DNA of 64,000 nucleotides from Xylogone sp. PMI_703 (taxonomy: Eukaryota > Ascomycota > Leotiomycetes), in contig JAJTUQ010000002.1 of NCBI GenBank assembly GCA_021399445.1, positions 7,502,001-7,566,000 of the forward strand, read 5' to 3'. How positions within the stretch are numbered: the first letter of the stretch is position 1; each line of letters opens with the position of its first letter. Positions 23,459 to 34,557 of the stretch are shown in pieces. Position numbers and translations under genes: made by a program. The notes under the pieces are model-generated. The model saw only the letters and a program-made list of their open reading frames with translations, was not told the DNA's origin and did no database searches.

Positions 23459-24148
23459 ATGGCGGCCCCTACCAAGTTGCAGGGCAGCGAGGTTGCTGCA
23501 ATCAGCAGCCTCATGGATCAAGCCATCACCAATATCCAATCCGCCAGGAAAATACCCGGTAGCATTGACGATGCTCAAGCTGATTTGAACCAAGCGTACC
23601 AGGCATTTCAGAAAGTGGACAGCGCCCTACCGCTTATTCAAGATACTCTAGAAACCCTCCAAAGACATATACTCAAGTCCAACCCGGACAAGAAAACCTG
23701 TCAGGATATCAAAGCCGACTTGGAGCTCTTCAAAAACAACGCTATAAGGCTCAAGGAAATCTTCCACGAGGTGATTCCCGAAGCAGAAACCTCGAGAATG
23801 AAACGCTATCGCAAAGCCGCCAAAGGAGAGCTAGTGGAGGACCTGACGAAGCAGATGCTCAAGCATATCCTCTACGTCCTGAAGATCCCGGCCATCAAGC
23901 TAGCGAGCCAAGACCAATTAAAGACCCTAGAAAAGACCCTCAAAGAACTCTCGAAGATCCCGCGGTCGCTGCCAGAAGACGAGAATCCGTTCTCTTTCCA
24001 TAATTACGGATCGGGGTCGCAGAACATTCATACTATCCATACCAGCGGTGGACCGCAGAGTAACAATCTTGGCGCCGGGTGTCAGTTTATTGGCTCGAAA
24101 CAGGATTTTCAATTTGGGTCGGGGCCTCCTTTTCAATTAGCCAAGTAG
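23459..24148 (+). CDS. NLR/STAND N-terminal effector-like protein (SesA/NACHT_N-like)
   Basis: Intronless, 229 residues from the ATG at 23459; an upstream in-frame extension starts without ATG context and is not preferred. The body is all-helical: SEVAAISSLMDQAITNIQSA, then LNQAYQAFQKVDSALPLIQD, then CQDIKADLELFKNNAIRLKE, then the lysine-rich MKRYRKAAKGELVEDLTKQM and DQLKTLEKTLKELSKIP. This layout resembles the fungal STAND/NLR N-terminal domains known as SesA or NACHT_N (PF17107/PF17111 class), which trigger cell death when released. The last 50 residues are Gly/Asn/Gln/Ser-rich with repeated G-x-G-x-Q or GGPQ words (YGSGSQN, SGGPQSN, GAGCQFIG, QFGSGPPF), like tails that adjoin amyloid-forming motifs. 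No NACHT or NB-ARC partner lies within the window. Family assignment is by pattern only. Confidence 0.6.
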   Translation: MAAPTKLQGSEVAAISSLMDQAITNIQSARKIPGSIDDAQADLNQAYQAFQKVDSALPLIQDTLETLQRHILKSNPDKKTCQDIKADLELFKNNAIRLKEIFHEVIPEAETSRMKRYRKAAKGELVEDLTKQMLKHILYVLKIPAIKLASQDQLKTLEKTLKELSKIPRSLPEDENPFSFHNYGSGSQNIHTIHTSGGPQSNNLGAGCQFIGSKQDFQFGSGPPFQLAK

Positions 24149-24592
24149 AGAATATATTGCCGTTTATTTCAAACGCGTGAAGTCTGTAGCTCCTTGCTCA
24201 TGTTATATGTATCCTTGTTATTTTCTTGTAGATAAGGGGCATCTCATTCGGTAGAATCGACAGGGTACTTCGCCTAGAATATGATAACTACTCTAAGAAA
24301 TGATATATTTAGATTTTCATGGTGTCAGTCCTTCAAAGTTGGGCGAGCCGACCCGTCCGTCCATTAACCGGATAACCTTTCGTTTTGAGAGCGTCATTTC
24401 AGACGAGCAAGGAATTATGACAATTGGCAAGCTCACTGAAAGTGCATCTGCTGTATTATTCTTAGTAGCAATTCAAGCACAATGCCCTTTCTCAACTCTC
24501 CATTCTCATATGTTTTGAATTTTATAAATGTAAATTTCCACCATCAATTTATTTTCAACATTCGAAGCGAGAAATATATTCACATAAACACT
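24149..24592. other. Intergenic, left flank of inverted-repeat element
   Basis: AT-rich spacer with no gene seen. Confidence 0.4.
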
Positions 24593-24594
24593 TA

Positions 24595-25703
24595 CGGTTG
24601 ACTGAATCACCATTAGCTCGGAAACCATTAATCTTTAATCTTTATGCAATTACCGAATTCTCAAGCGAGAAAACTCAAGCATTCGTACATGGAAAATCTG
24701 ACTGTAGAGAACTACAAATGCCTTTAACTATTTCATAAACAGATATATCATGATTTGCTTTATATAACACAATACAATAGACTAGAACCTAAGTCTTAGG
24801 TTTTTACACTCATATCCTCCGATCGCGAGAGAACAGCTAGAAATAAAGGCTAATTAAGCGAGCCGAGGATTAGGCCCTACAGGCTCAGGCCCTACAGGCT
24901 CAGGCCCTACAGGCTCAGGCCCTACAGGCTCAGGCCCTACAGGCTCAGGCCCTACAGGCTCAGGCCCTACAGGCTCAGGTCAGGCCCTACAGGCTCAGGC
25001 CCTACAGGCTCAGGCCCTACAGGCTCAGGCCCTACAGGCTCAGGCCCTACAGGCTCAGGCCCTACAGGCTCAGGCCCTACAGGCTCAGGCCCTACAGGCT
25101 CAGGCCCTACAGGCTCAGGCCCTACAGGCTCAGGCCCTACAGGCTCAGGCCCTACAGGCTCAGGCCCTACAGGCTCAGGCCCTACAGGCTCAGGCCCTAC
25201 AGGCTCAGGCCCTACAGGCTCAGGCCCTACAGGCTCAGGCCCTACAGGCTCAGGCCCTACAGGCTCAGGCCCTACAGGCTCAGGCCCTACAGGCTCAGGC
25301 CCTACAGGCTCAGGCCCTACAGGCTCAGGCCCTACAGGCTCAGGCCCTACAGGCTCAGGCCCTACAGGCTCAGGCCCTACAGGCTCAGGCTTCTCACCTT
25401 TAGGGCTAAAGCCAACGGCCGTAGGTCGTTGGCAGTCTGTAGCCACTGTACAGTACAGCCTGTAGCTACTACATGATACGACTTACATATTGTACTGTAT
25501 TTAGAGCTACTGAGTAACTTAATTAATTATAAGCTATTCAGGCGCTTAATACCCTCTATCGTATCTATAGAATGTTCTTATTATTTGGTGGCAGCTATGT
25601 TGTGGTTACTACCAAGGCTAATACGTAGAGTGCCTTGGCAAGTCGGTAAAGAAAAAAGATTAAAGATTAATTATTTCCGAGCTGGTGGTGATTCAGTCAA
25701 CCG
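24595..25703. mobile_element. Non-autonomous inverted-repeat transposable element, 1.1 kb
   Basis: The ends form an imperfect terminal inverted repeat of 49 bases, 24595-24643 and 25655-25703. The outermost 17 bases (CGGTTGACTGAATCACC) are identical; four mismatches follow, with the inner block TTAATCTTTAATCTTT again shared. TA lies directly outside both ends, as for Tc1/mariner-type insertion. Alternatively the target duplication is AACACTT on the left and AACACTC on the right if the ends are placed one or two bases outward; six of seven match, so the superfamily is unresolved. The interior has no transposase and consists largely of the minisatellite at 24871-25385. This suggests a MITE-like derivative mobilised in trans. 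Confidence 0.7.
24871..25385. repeat. Minisatellite, 34 units of 15 bases (CAGGCCCTACAGGCT)
   Basis: Head-to-tail array of 34 units, nearly all identical; the first unit begins with T instead of C. Seven units occupy 24871-24975, then a 5-base insertion CAGGT (24976-24980) breaks the phase, then 27 units run to 25385. Unit length divisible by three makes the minus strand open as repeated Pro-Glu-Pro-Val-Gly over 25446-24967. The near-perfect identity shows recent expansion or ongoing homogenisation. It lies inside the inverted-repeat element at 24595-25703. Confidence 0.97.
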
Positions 25704-25705
25704 TA

Positions 25706-27993
25706 ACACTCATTATTGATGTATCCTTTAACACGCATAAACAGTCAGGAGCTTATTTAAATGAAAATTGCATTGATATCACATGGATAAAATATAGAAA
25801 GGAACATTATGAATATGTAATCCTTGAAAATGACCTTTTATACTGACTTGCGGACACATTGAAGTGGTGCTGCCCTGTAGCTATTCGCTACGGCGGTCTG
25901 TGCCCGTAGCCAACGGCCTGAGCCAGCCCTGGCAAAGGTTCACAATCTAGGCCTGCAAACTTCAATAATAAATAGCTGCTAAAATTGAATAACGAGATCT
26001 GCCTACAGCTACATACCGATAACTGCATATCTCAGAAGCATGAATGCCGTCATACTCAAAGGATATGGTTATTTCTTTGGTCAGCACTTACAATCCCATG
26101 CCCGGGCGCCCGTACCCGTGCGAGTACCCCAGTACGCAAATACGAGCACTACAACCTTAAGTGATGTGGCGGATGCAGATCGATATTTATCGCCCTGGCC
26201 TCCATCCCCGCGATGCTGCAGGAATGAGGAGTGATGACGGAGGTTCCCTGGCAGGAGAATATACAACCTCGCAAAATAGATCAAGGCCTGATGGCGTCGT
26301 GGTACTGTACCTCATCCGGCGAAGGCAAGGAATAACTCCGGCAAAACCTGGGTGGACTTGCGCAGCGTGGCAGTATTCGTTGAGTAATTTTGGCCAGCAA
26401 CCATGCGATCAGGAAGAGCATCTCCGCATCGAAAACAAACAACAAAGCCAAGCTTCTGCAGTACGGTAGCAAGAGCAAGAGGGGTCCACGGCGAAACTTT
26501 CGGTGAGAAAGAGTTCCTTAGAAGCCTTTGAATGCCGCGGGGCCTACCGTGTGAAGGATAAAGCTGGCGACCTCTGCAAGGACAGTCCCAGCAAGTAGCC
26601 AACAACTGGGGGCGAAGGGGAACAACTTTGAGGAGAAGGTTGGTGGTTCCTGCATAAATAGGTCATAAAATGGACAGCTTACTCAGTGCGGAAGGTTACA
26701 ATATAAGTTAGCATGGTTACTTAACAAACAACTATCCATAAACTACGGCTTTATGTTGGCGCCTCGGCTTTTGCTAGGACCTGGCTGGTGCCGTAGTTTT
26801 GCCGGCCTGCGCAGAGTAAGAGAGCACTAAGAGAGCTGTCGAAGCCACAAAAGAGAGAAGCATCACAAGAGAGGCGTTCAACTAACCAAGTGCCGGCCCT
26901 ATTCCTCCTGTTTCTTGTCCGGCAGTGGAGAGATGAGTACTGTGGCAAGACTCCGGCATTCGCGCACATTCTTTGCGAGAGGTGATTAGAGGTGATTCCG
27001 TGCCTGCCGGCTAATTACCTCCGTAAGCAACAACAAGCTTTCTCCATCGCTCCACGAATGGCCTTACCTTTTACCCGCTATTGCTCGTAACCTCAGCCTT
27101 GCATAGCATAATTACTCTTTCAAATAATAATCCCCAGACAAACTCTCTTCCTTTTGCGGGGAAGTGATCGGCCCTTTGCTCGGTTCTACTTCCAGCTGCT
27201 TGGGATAGTGCTTACCTGCGTGTCCCGCTTCTCCAGCTTCATCAGCATCACCAGCTTCACCTTAGACTCAGAGTACCGCCGTCTACTCCAAATTCTACCG
27301 TCTTGATACCTGAATTTCCATCGCTTCAATGCGCCAATCCTGAAGCTTTGTGCAAGTCTCATACGCCATTCGGATGTTTTCCCCGCTCCTTCTTTCCTGC
27401 TTCCTAATCTTACTGATGTTGCTCTCAGCAAGGCTCTCCGCCTTTCGCGAGCTTCTGCCTTCTCAATACAGTACCTAACGGATTGGTGCTTGCTGTGGAC
27501 GTCTGTGCTTCATCATTAGATCTCCTCAAGCTCGCAAGTTCTGATTGTGCGTGTTACTGTACGGTGCTAGCCATGCGTTCGCGGAATCCCGGCAGATCTG
27601 CAACAGCAGACTCCAACAGCTCTCGCTATCCCTAGCCTCTTCTCATCTCTAGTTGGGCTAGTCATCATGAACCTCCACAGCACATCAGGTTACATTCATC
27701 CCATGACTCTATCTGGGGCCTCATACGGGGTAGCCAGGTTGCTCCCCGGTCTGCTGTCCCGGCAGGCCGGCAGAGTTGGCAGCTTGGTGCAGCAAGGTGT
27801 CTGCTGTCCGAACTTCCTGGTCTCATTGAAGAGGGGCATTTCAATTCCCCTGGCGATCAGTTTCTGGGGAGCTTGCTGCTCGTCGGAGCTATAAATACCG
27901 AGCTCCTCCTCCCTTGCTATGAGCTTCTTTTTTGTGCCCTGCTGAGTTTTACGGGCGAACAGTAATTCCTAGGAATTGAACCTCCTAGTCGCG
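25706..27993. other. Gene-free region 5' of GH55 glucanase
   Basis: 2.3 kb with no recognised gene. The part after about 26100 has moderate G+C and many short frames on both strands, without domains, consistent with long promoter or decayed sequence. Words resembling the minisatellite flank (GTAGCCAACGGCCTGAGCC near 25906) occur just outside the inverted-repeat element, hinting at an older related insertion. Confidence 0.35.
27890..27897 (+). promoter_or_regulatory. TATA box of GH55 glucanase gene
   Basis: TATAAATA about 100 bases upstream of the start codon at 27994, at the position expected for a fungal core promoter with a short leader. Confidence 0.55.
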
Positions 27994-30647
27994 ATGCGTT
28001 TCTCAGCGGGTTCTGCATTTTCGACCCTCTCAATTGGGCTTCTCTCTGTTGCTACGGCCCAAGATGACCCAGTAGCAAAGATCCCAGCTGGTGCAGAGGC
28101 TGCTCTCTATCCTCCTTACACCTATGTTCCCTCGGTTTTTGGCAACTACAAGCCACACCCCGTTGGCTTGCCCTTGACCAAGCACAATCCCTCGGTGACG
28201 CCCTGGCTTCCTATTCTGGGACCGATTCCACCCTCCTTGCCACCTTGGTTACCACCGTTTGGAAACCCACCAAACCCGAAAGATTGGTGGTATGAGGAAA
28301 TTGACCATAATGGAATCTCTCCCTTCATTGCCAATGGCTCTAGTTGGAAGGTTTTCCGCAATGTCAAAGACTATGGCGCCAAGGGCGACGGAAAGACAGA
28401 CGATTCAGCAGCTATCCAAGCTGCAATTAATGATGGCGGGAGAGGAGCTGGTGGAAATGGATTTGGGACAACCGGAGCCCCTGCTGTGGTCTACTTCCCC
28501 TCTGGTACATACCTGATGGGCGGCAGTGTCCAATCATGGGTTGATACTATGTTGGTCGGAAACCCCATCAACCGACCAGTTCTGAAAGCATCATCAACGT
28601 TCAAAGACTCTACCCTTCTTTTCATGAAGGACCCTGCTCTGGATGCCACCATTAACTTCTATATCCAAGTGAAGAACTTGATCTTGGATTCTACCTCCTT
28701 TCCGGGTTCCAGCAAGCTTACTCTTATGGATTGGTCTGTTTCACAAGCTACTCAATTGACTAACGTGCTATTCCGCATGCCCCAAGGATCACAACACACT
28801 GGTGTTTCTACCCCAGAAGGTGGATCTGGTACATATATGGGCAACTTAGACTTTGAGGGAGGAGCTGTTGGTATCAACCATAACAACCAGCAATACGTGA
28901 GAGAAGATCTTTATCCAATTCTCTTCCGAATATCAATAACTAACAATGGAAACAGAGCATCAAGACCTGTACATTCACTGGAACTACTACTGGAGTACTC
29001 ATCTCCCATGGCTTCGATATCGTTTTCCAGGACTTCACATTTACTAATGTTAAAGTTGGAATTGATGGAACTACCGGTTCAAGCGGAAATGTTGGATCCT
29101 ATGTTCTGCTAGACTCCGTCGCCAAGAACGTTGATACCGTGATACTTACAAAGGCTCAAAATGCAACTACGAGTGGAGACGACTCTGTTGTCATCGACAA
29201 CCTGAAAACCTCCAATGTTAAAAATACCGTTGTCGCCGGCGGCAAGACCCTTCTTAAGGGAAGTGTACCAAATACTTGGGTCTATGGAAATGCCTATCTT
29301 AAGAATGGACCAGTGCAAGGTGTTCACGACGCTGGAGTAACATACCAGGCTCCAAGATCATCACAACTATTGGATGGCAGTGGTAGTTTCTTTACCATGG
29401 CACCTCCAACCTATCAAGAGTATAGCGTTAAGCAAGTCGTGAACATCAAGAATGTGAAAGGCTTCCCTGTCCATGGTGATGGCCAGACTGTAAGTCAAGG
29501 TATCTGTTCGTGTATGAATTGCGATTTCTAACGGTGCTTATAACAGGATGATACCCACAACATCAATGCGATCCTTGCCCGGAATGCTGGCTCCGCTATC
29601 ACGTTCTTCCCTCAGGGTACTTACCTTGTCTCCGATACTATTTATATTCCTCCTGGAAGCCGCATTGTTGGTGAGGCTTGGTCCGCTATCAGTGCTGTTG
29701 GTCCTCGCTTCGCCAATGCCAATTCTCCAAAACCAATGATCCAGGTCGGCAAACCTGGCCAGCTGGGTGTGGCCCAGATCTCTGATATGCTCTTCACTGT
29801 TGCCGATGTCCTCCCAGGGTGCATTTTAGTCCAAGTCAACATGGCTGGATTCCAAAAGGGTGATGTCGGTTTCTGGAATTCTCATTTCCGTATTGGTGGA
29901 GCCGCTGGCTCAAGGGTTGAAACTGCCTGCCAAGATGCTCCTTGCAAGGCCGCATTCCTTATGTTGCATCTTACGGAAACTGCAAGTGCCTACATCGAAG
30001 ACATGTGGGGATGGACCGCCGACCACGATTTGGACAAAGATTATAACCAACTCATTTCGACCGGCCGAGGAGCACTCGTTGAATCGAAGAAGGCCGTGTG
30101 GTTGGTTGGAACCGCTTTCGAGCATAACACTCTTTACCAATACAATTTCGTCTCCGCCGAGAACGTCTTTGTTGGAATGCAGCAGTGTGAGACTCCTTAC
30201 TGGCAGGGCGTTGGATCTCCTGCCGGTCCCGACTTTAATCCTAGCCCATGGACACCAAATCAAGCATATGGTGACCCAACATTCAGTAACTGCGCTAAGG
30301 GGGATGCCAACTGCCGAATGGCATGGTACCAACGCGTCGTTGGTGGAAGTGATATTTACATCTATGGATCAGGCTTCTGGACATTCTTCAACCACAATGG
30401 AGCCTGCCAGGGCGTGAATGGTACGTGCCAGGATAATGCTTGTGAGATTGTTGGAAACCCGCAAAGACTATTCTGGTGGAACTTGAACACCAGAGGCAAT
30501 CTCAACCTGCTACTCGATGATGGAGTGGTGCTGGAAACTAGCAACAACAACCCTGGAAGTTGGGGTTCTGTTGTTGCAGCTAGTTTGACACATTCTGGCA
30601 TCTCCAAAGGCAGAAGAAGGGATATCGCCGGAAGAGTTACATTTTGA
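27994..30647 (+). CDS. Secreted GH55 exo-beta-1,3-glucanase
   Basis: Extracellular glucan 1,3-beta-glucosidase, releasing glucose or gentiobiose from the ends of beta-1,3-glucan. Exons 27994-28896, 28956-29489 and 29547-30647 give 845 residues. MRFSAGSAFSTLSIGLLSVATAQ is a signal peptide. A Pro-rich linker (ILGPIPPSLPPWLPPFGNPP) precedes the first right-handed beta-helix, marked by FRNVKDYGAKGDGKTDDSAA; the second helix starts at VHGDGQTDDTHNINAIL, giving the tandem pectate_lyase_3 (PF12708) pair that defines GH55. The conserved block TASAYIEDMWGWTADHD near residue 630 is intact. Several Asn-glycosylation sites are visible. Length is slightly above the usual 750-800 because of the N-terminal extension. 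A related but broken copy lies at 58815-61702. Confidence 0.93.
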
Positions 30648-31102
30648 AACATGACCGGATAATGTATCCAACGAATTTATGAGATGAAATAAAAAGTTAT
30701 CTAATACTAGAGTATTATTCAATCCTCAGAAGTACCAAATTTGAACATAAGTTACTATTGTGTAAAGAGATCTAGTAGTGTAGTCAGTGGGTTTGGTCAA
30801 TTGCGACTGTGAAACTAATAGATAATATGTCCTCACGTTGTATAACTGTTACGACCAATTATCCCTTCGAACTTCCGGCTGTCGTAATTATTCTCAATTA
30901 TAGGCTTTAGACTGCTGCAATCACTTACGATAGATAGGCTTTCAACCATTACAGCTGCGGATTTCCAATCATTATAATTACTTCTAGTTATCTGTCTAAA
31001 CATTCTTCCTACATGTACTAGTTTTTAAACCGTCAGACATCTTGCCAAAAACCTCCTACACCATAACAATCCGAGCACATAGTTATTCATATACTAGCAT
31101 CA
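30648..31102. other. Intergenic between convergent genes
   Basis: 3' flanks of the GH55 glucanase and of the zinc-cluster regulator; AT-rich, nothing else seen. Confidence 0.4.
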
Positions 31103-32803
31103 TCATCGATCGTTTCGTTCATATGTCCTATGAAATAACGATGACCCCGAACTGCTCTTTATCAAACCTCCAGCCAGCCAAACCACCATCCCAAACTGAT
31201 CCATACCTTCGCACCACCGCATAACATCATTCACCACGCTCCCCGCTTTCTTCGAAAGCAACTGTTCCGCCGTTAAATCTTTCACGGACTTGAAATCTTT
31301 CATAAGCAGTATCTTCTCGGACTCTCTACCGCGCAGATAAGTATTGAATCGTCGGTTCCACTCGTACGTCGACTGCACTTCCCAGAGATCCCGAATACTG
31401 GGCAACGGGGTACTGCCGAAACTCTGGCAGCATTGGGGGTCCCCGACCCCGATCATTACTTCGAGGAGAGTTTCTACTATGTACAAGAGACAGATTGCTC
31501 TATTTATCAATTTAGTAAGCTTATGCTTTTTGAGGGAGAATAGAGAAGGAAAAGTGGAGGGCAATTCTGTGTATACTTTACCTTCTGACGCTTTCTCGAA
31601 GGATCCAATCTGAACGGGTAGGCGGATTGCGCAAGGTGTCGACGAGAGTGTTATAATCGGATAACAAATGTATTCTTACTGCGATATCCTGCAGCGGCAA
31701 AGTATCAGGATATGGTATAAGATGTAGTAGCAAAATAGTACGAGTACTAGGAAAGGTAAGTTGGAGACTTACGCCTATGGTCTTGATCATTAACCTAACA
31801 TTATTCTTCTCTAGCGACTCCCGATCTTTGGCCTGGAGGATAATATATATGCAGAGAGCCTGAAGTGCTTGTATGAGGTTGTCGATATCATATTCCAGAT
31901 GCTAATTGCCATCATTGCTATGTAAGTATATGTCTTAATCAAGTTTAAGTCTAGCTTTGCTGGAGTTATCACCTCTTGTCGTAGCCGAGTAACTTCGGAA
32001 TATATTGTATCCCACACGAAGTCATTGTTAGTGGTCGTTCTGGACTGAAACATGTTCACCAAAGAGGCGCAAATGCTGAGAGACCGAGGAAGACAGTGAT
32101 GTGATCCTTTGGACGCACAGCCGTAGGGTACGCCATCATTCATGGCACACCTGCTGTGGATGAACGGGGGCAGCGTGAGGCCACTGACTAACATAGTAGG
32201 CCAACCCTCGATCTGCCCTAGCAGCGTCCTTGTGGCTAAAAAGGCGCATGCAGTGAGTGGTGTTCGTCTTGTAAGGACTAGTGCCTGAGGATCGTGATCT
32301 AGATCAATGGTCGTCGACCCAGAAGTGTAACTGGGTTCGACTAGATGCGTGGGTGATTGGGCCGTGTTGCATTCCTGTGGGGTTTCAAACAAATGTGCAA
32401 GTCCTTGGCAAGCAGTAATTGGCATAGTAGTCGCATTTAGATCAAGAAAAGTATCGGTTGCTATACCATTGAGGTTAAATGTAGCCCAGTCGAGGTCACT
32501 ACCGATTGTCCGCGGGAGTACCTGCTCCAGCGAAGGGGCTGCTGGGTGGGAACTGCGCGGCTCTGTACTGACTGGAGGGTAGTATTGATCGCTGTGCACT
32601 TCCTGTTGATGTAGATCTCGTATCCGAGCTGCTTTGTTCCTGCGAAGTATCGTGGGACTTGGGGATGGCCGTGACGGAGCGTGACTGCCATAGTCGCATC
32701 CCATGTCTCTCTCCGCACACCGGATACATTGCGGGAGCGTCAAGCTGCACCGGGTTTTGGCTTTCCTGCATTGAGCGCAGGATCTCTTCCGAGACAGAGG
32801 CAT
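31103..32803 (-). CDS. Zn2Cys6 transcription factor
   Basis: Nuclear regulator of 487 residues. Exons on the minus strand: 32803-31973, 31901-31773, 31688-31582 and 31499-31103. The start MPLSRKRSCAQC places the cluster at residues 9-36: CAQCRKAKTRC, SLTLPQCIRC, AERDMGC, which is C-x2-C-x6-C-x6-C-x2-C-x6-C. For intron 1 the acceptor at 31903-31902 is required, because only it opens the frame HLEYDIDNLIQALQALCIYII. The region from TRRTPLTACAFLATRTLLGQIEGWP onward resembles the helical middle domains of short zinc-cluster regulators that accompany metabolic genes. No full PF04082 domain is evident. It is divergent from the Gfo/Idh/MocA oxidoreductase at 33356, its likeliest target by position. 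Confidence 0.88.
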
Positions 32804-33355
32804 CGTTCAGTCTGAAACTGTCTCTAAAGATGTAGCCGTTGAGAGCTTCCAAGCTTGAAACTGCTTACAGAGTCTCGACTCGCGCTTCATCTGTTCCGGA
32901 CGAGGCTGAAGCGCTTCCGACGGAGTTCCAGTGGGGCGCATGCGGTGTGGCGTCGGCTTTCCAGCGGGAATGCGCATACGAAGACCTCAAACCTTGCAGC
33001 AGAGATGGACAGGAGCACAATCATGACAATGAAGATGATTAATCAGATAAAGATGGGCTCCTTTCTAATTTACTGGAGTGCTATAGGAGACAATTTGCGG
33101 CTCTGCTAAGTCCATGGAGCCGTGTAACGCATCGGAACTCCAGCTGCAAGTCTATAGTAGACATCATTATCAGGAGAGGAGTAGACCCAAATACTATATA
33201 ATATCTGGGTCCTCTGAGTGTATGATGGGCATATCGTTCTAATCAACAGACTTACTAATTGTATGCTAACTCTTGATTTACGCTCTTTACACCCGGTCTG
33301 AACTTAGTATCTTTTTTGGAAGCCATCTCGATTAGCATCAAACTATCTGTTAGCA
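32804..33355. other. Divergent promoter region
   Basis: Shared upstream region of the zinc-cluster regulator and the oxidoreductase. GC-richer near the regulator, AT-rich near the oxidoreductase. No gene called. Confidence 0.4.
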
Positions 33356-34557
33356 ATGGCGCCAATCAGAGTCGGAATGGTTGGATTGTCCGCAATGGAA
33401 CCAGCCTTGGGCCCGGGATCGTGGGGTGTTGCTGCTCATCTGAAATCAATCCAAGCATCCCCCAAGTACGAATTGGTCGCCGTGTGTAACTCAACCGCAG
33501 AGTCTGCCCGCCGTTCAATCGAATACCACAAACTACCCACCTCAGTAAAGGCCTACGGGAACGTGGAAGATCTAGCTAATGACCCGAACGTCGACCTTGT
33601 CGTGGTCTCTATTATGGTTCAGAAGCACCTTGGAGCTGCGCTGCCGGCTTTGCACGCTAAGAAGCATGTCTTTGTTGAGTGGCCCCTGGGTGCCACTACA
33701 AAAGAGGCCGAGCAGATGGAGGAACTTGCCCAGCAGTATAATCTGAAGACATTTACTGGGTTACAATTTCGTGCGGACCCCTCCATAGCAAAGGTGAAGC
33801 AGTTGATTGAGAGCGGCGCTATTGGCCGAATAATGAGCACCCAGGTTATGCTGTGCCCAACCCTTTTGGCACTGGATCAGTGGATAGCAGGCGTTGAGTT
33901 CTTCTTAGATTACAACTCTGGAGGAAATGAGTACCATATTGGCTTTGCACATTGTAAGCAAATTTTATCGCTCCCGGCTGTGAGACACAAATAAGCTAAC
34001 AAAAGTATATAGTCATGGATACCTTTCTTTACCTTTTGGGCGACTTTGACGAGATAAAACCCATAATGAGCACTCAGATCCCTATTATGAAGTCAATTGA
34101 TACTGCCACTGGTAAAGTGGTCAATCCATCCGTCAAGAAAACCGCCCCGGATCACGTTTTCATCACTGGTATGCTTAAGAGCGGAGCCATTGCCAGTATA
34201 AACTTGCGCAAAGCACAAAAGCCCATTGATGAGCACAGTTTGCGCTGGATAATCACGGGCGATGAGGGGGAACTTGAGCTAACTATCACCGGCAAGACAG
34301 TGCAAATGGGATCCCACCCAAGGAAGATTCGATTGACTCAAGGATTTGGCGGAGAGACGAAAGAAGTTGACTGGAAGGACAAGGATGAGCCTGCATACAT
34401 CGAGGAAGTGCTCGCCCCAGGCACCAATACGGCCAGGATCTATGAAGCATTCGCTGATAATACATCAAGGTATGCTGACATGGCAGCCGGAGTAAGGGTT
34501 CACCAACTCCTGGATAGGATTGCAGTTACAGCCAAATGGCCCTATCACAAGCAATGA
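33356..34557 (+). CDS. Gfo/Idh/MocA-family NAD(P)-dependent oxidoreductase (Gal80-like)
   Basis: 380 residues from exons 33356-33953 and 34013-34557. The N-terminal Rossmann domain starts APIRVGMVGLSAMEPALGPG, the longer, Ala/Pro-containing loop typical of the fungal Gal80-like branch, followed by YELVAVCNSTAESA and VDLVVVSIMVQKH. The EKP motif of active sugar dehydrogenases (Glu-Lys-Pro) appears here as VFVEWPLG, with Trp replacing Lys, as in Gal80-type proteins. The C-terminal alpha/beta domain holds GLQFRADPSIAKVKQLI and the dimer region. Either a dehydrogenase of unknown substrate or a sugar-sensing co-regulator of a zinc-cluster protein; the divergent zinc-cluster gene next door makes the second idea attractive but it is inference. 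Confidence 0.85.

Noticed and set aside
24871..25385. CRISPR-like array
   Set aside because: The 15-base units are directly adjacent with no spacers, and the sequence is from a fungal nuclear genome.
24967..25446. Collagen-like Pro-Glu-Pro-Val-Gly protein gene on the minus strand
   Set aside because: Any 15-base repeat without a stop is open in this way. The frame ends exactly at the 5-base insertion and has no promoter, domain or non-repeat body.
26040..27900. Genes in the region before the first GH55
   Set aside because: Only short, mutually overlapping frames without domain-like sequence; no consistent spliced model could be built.
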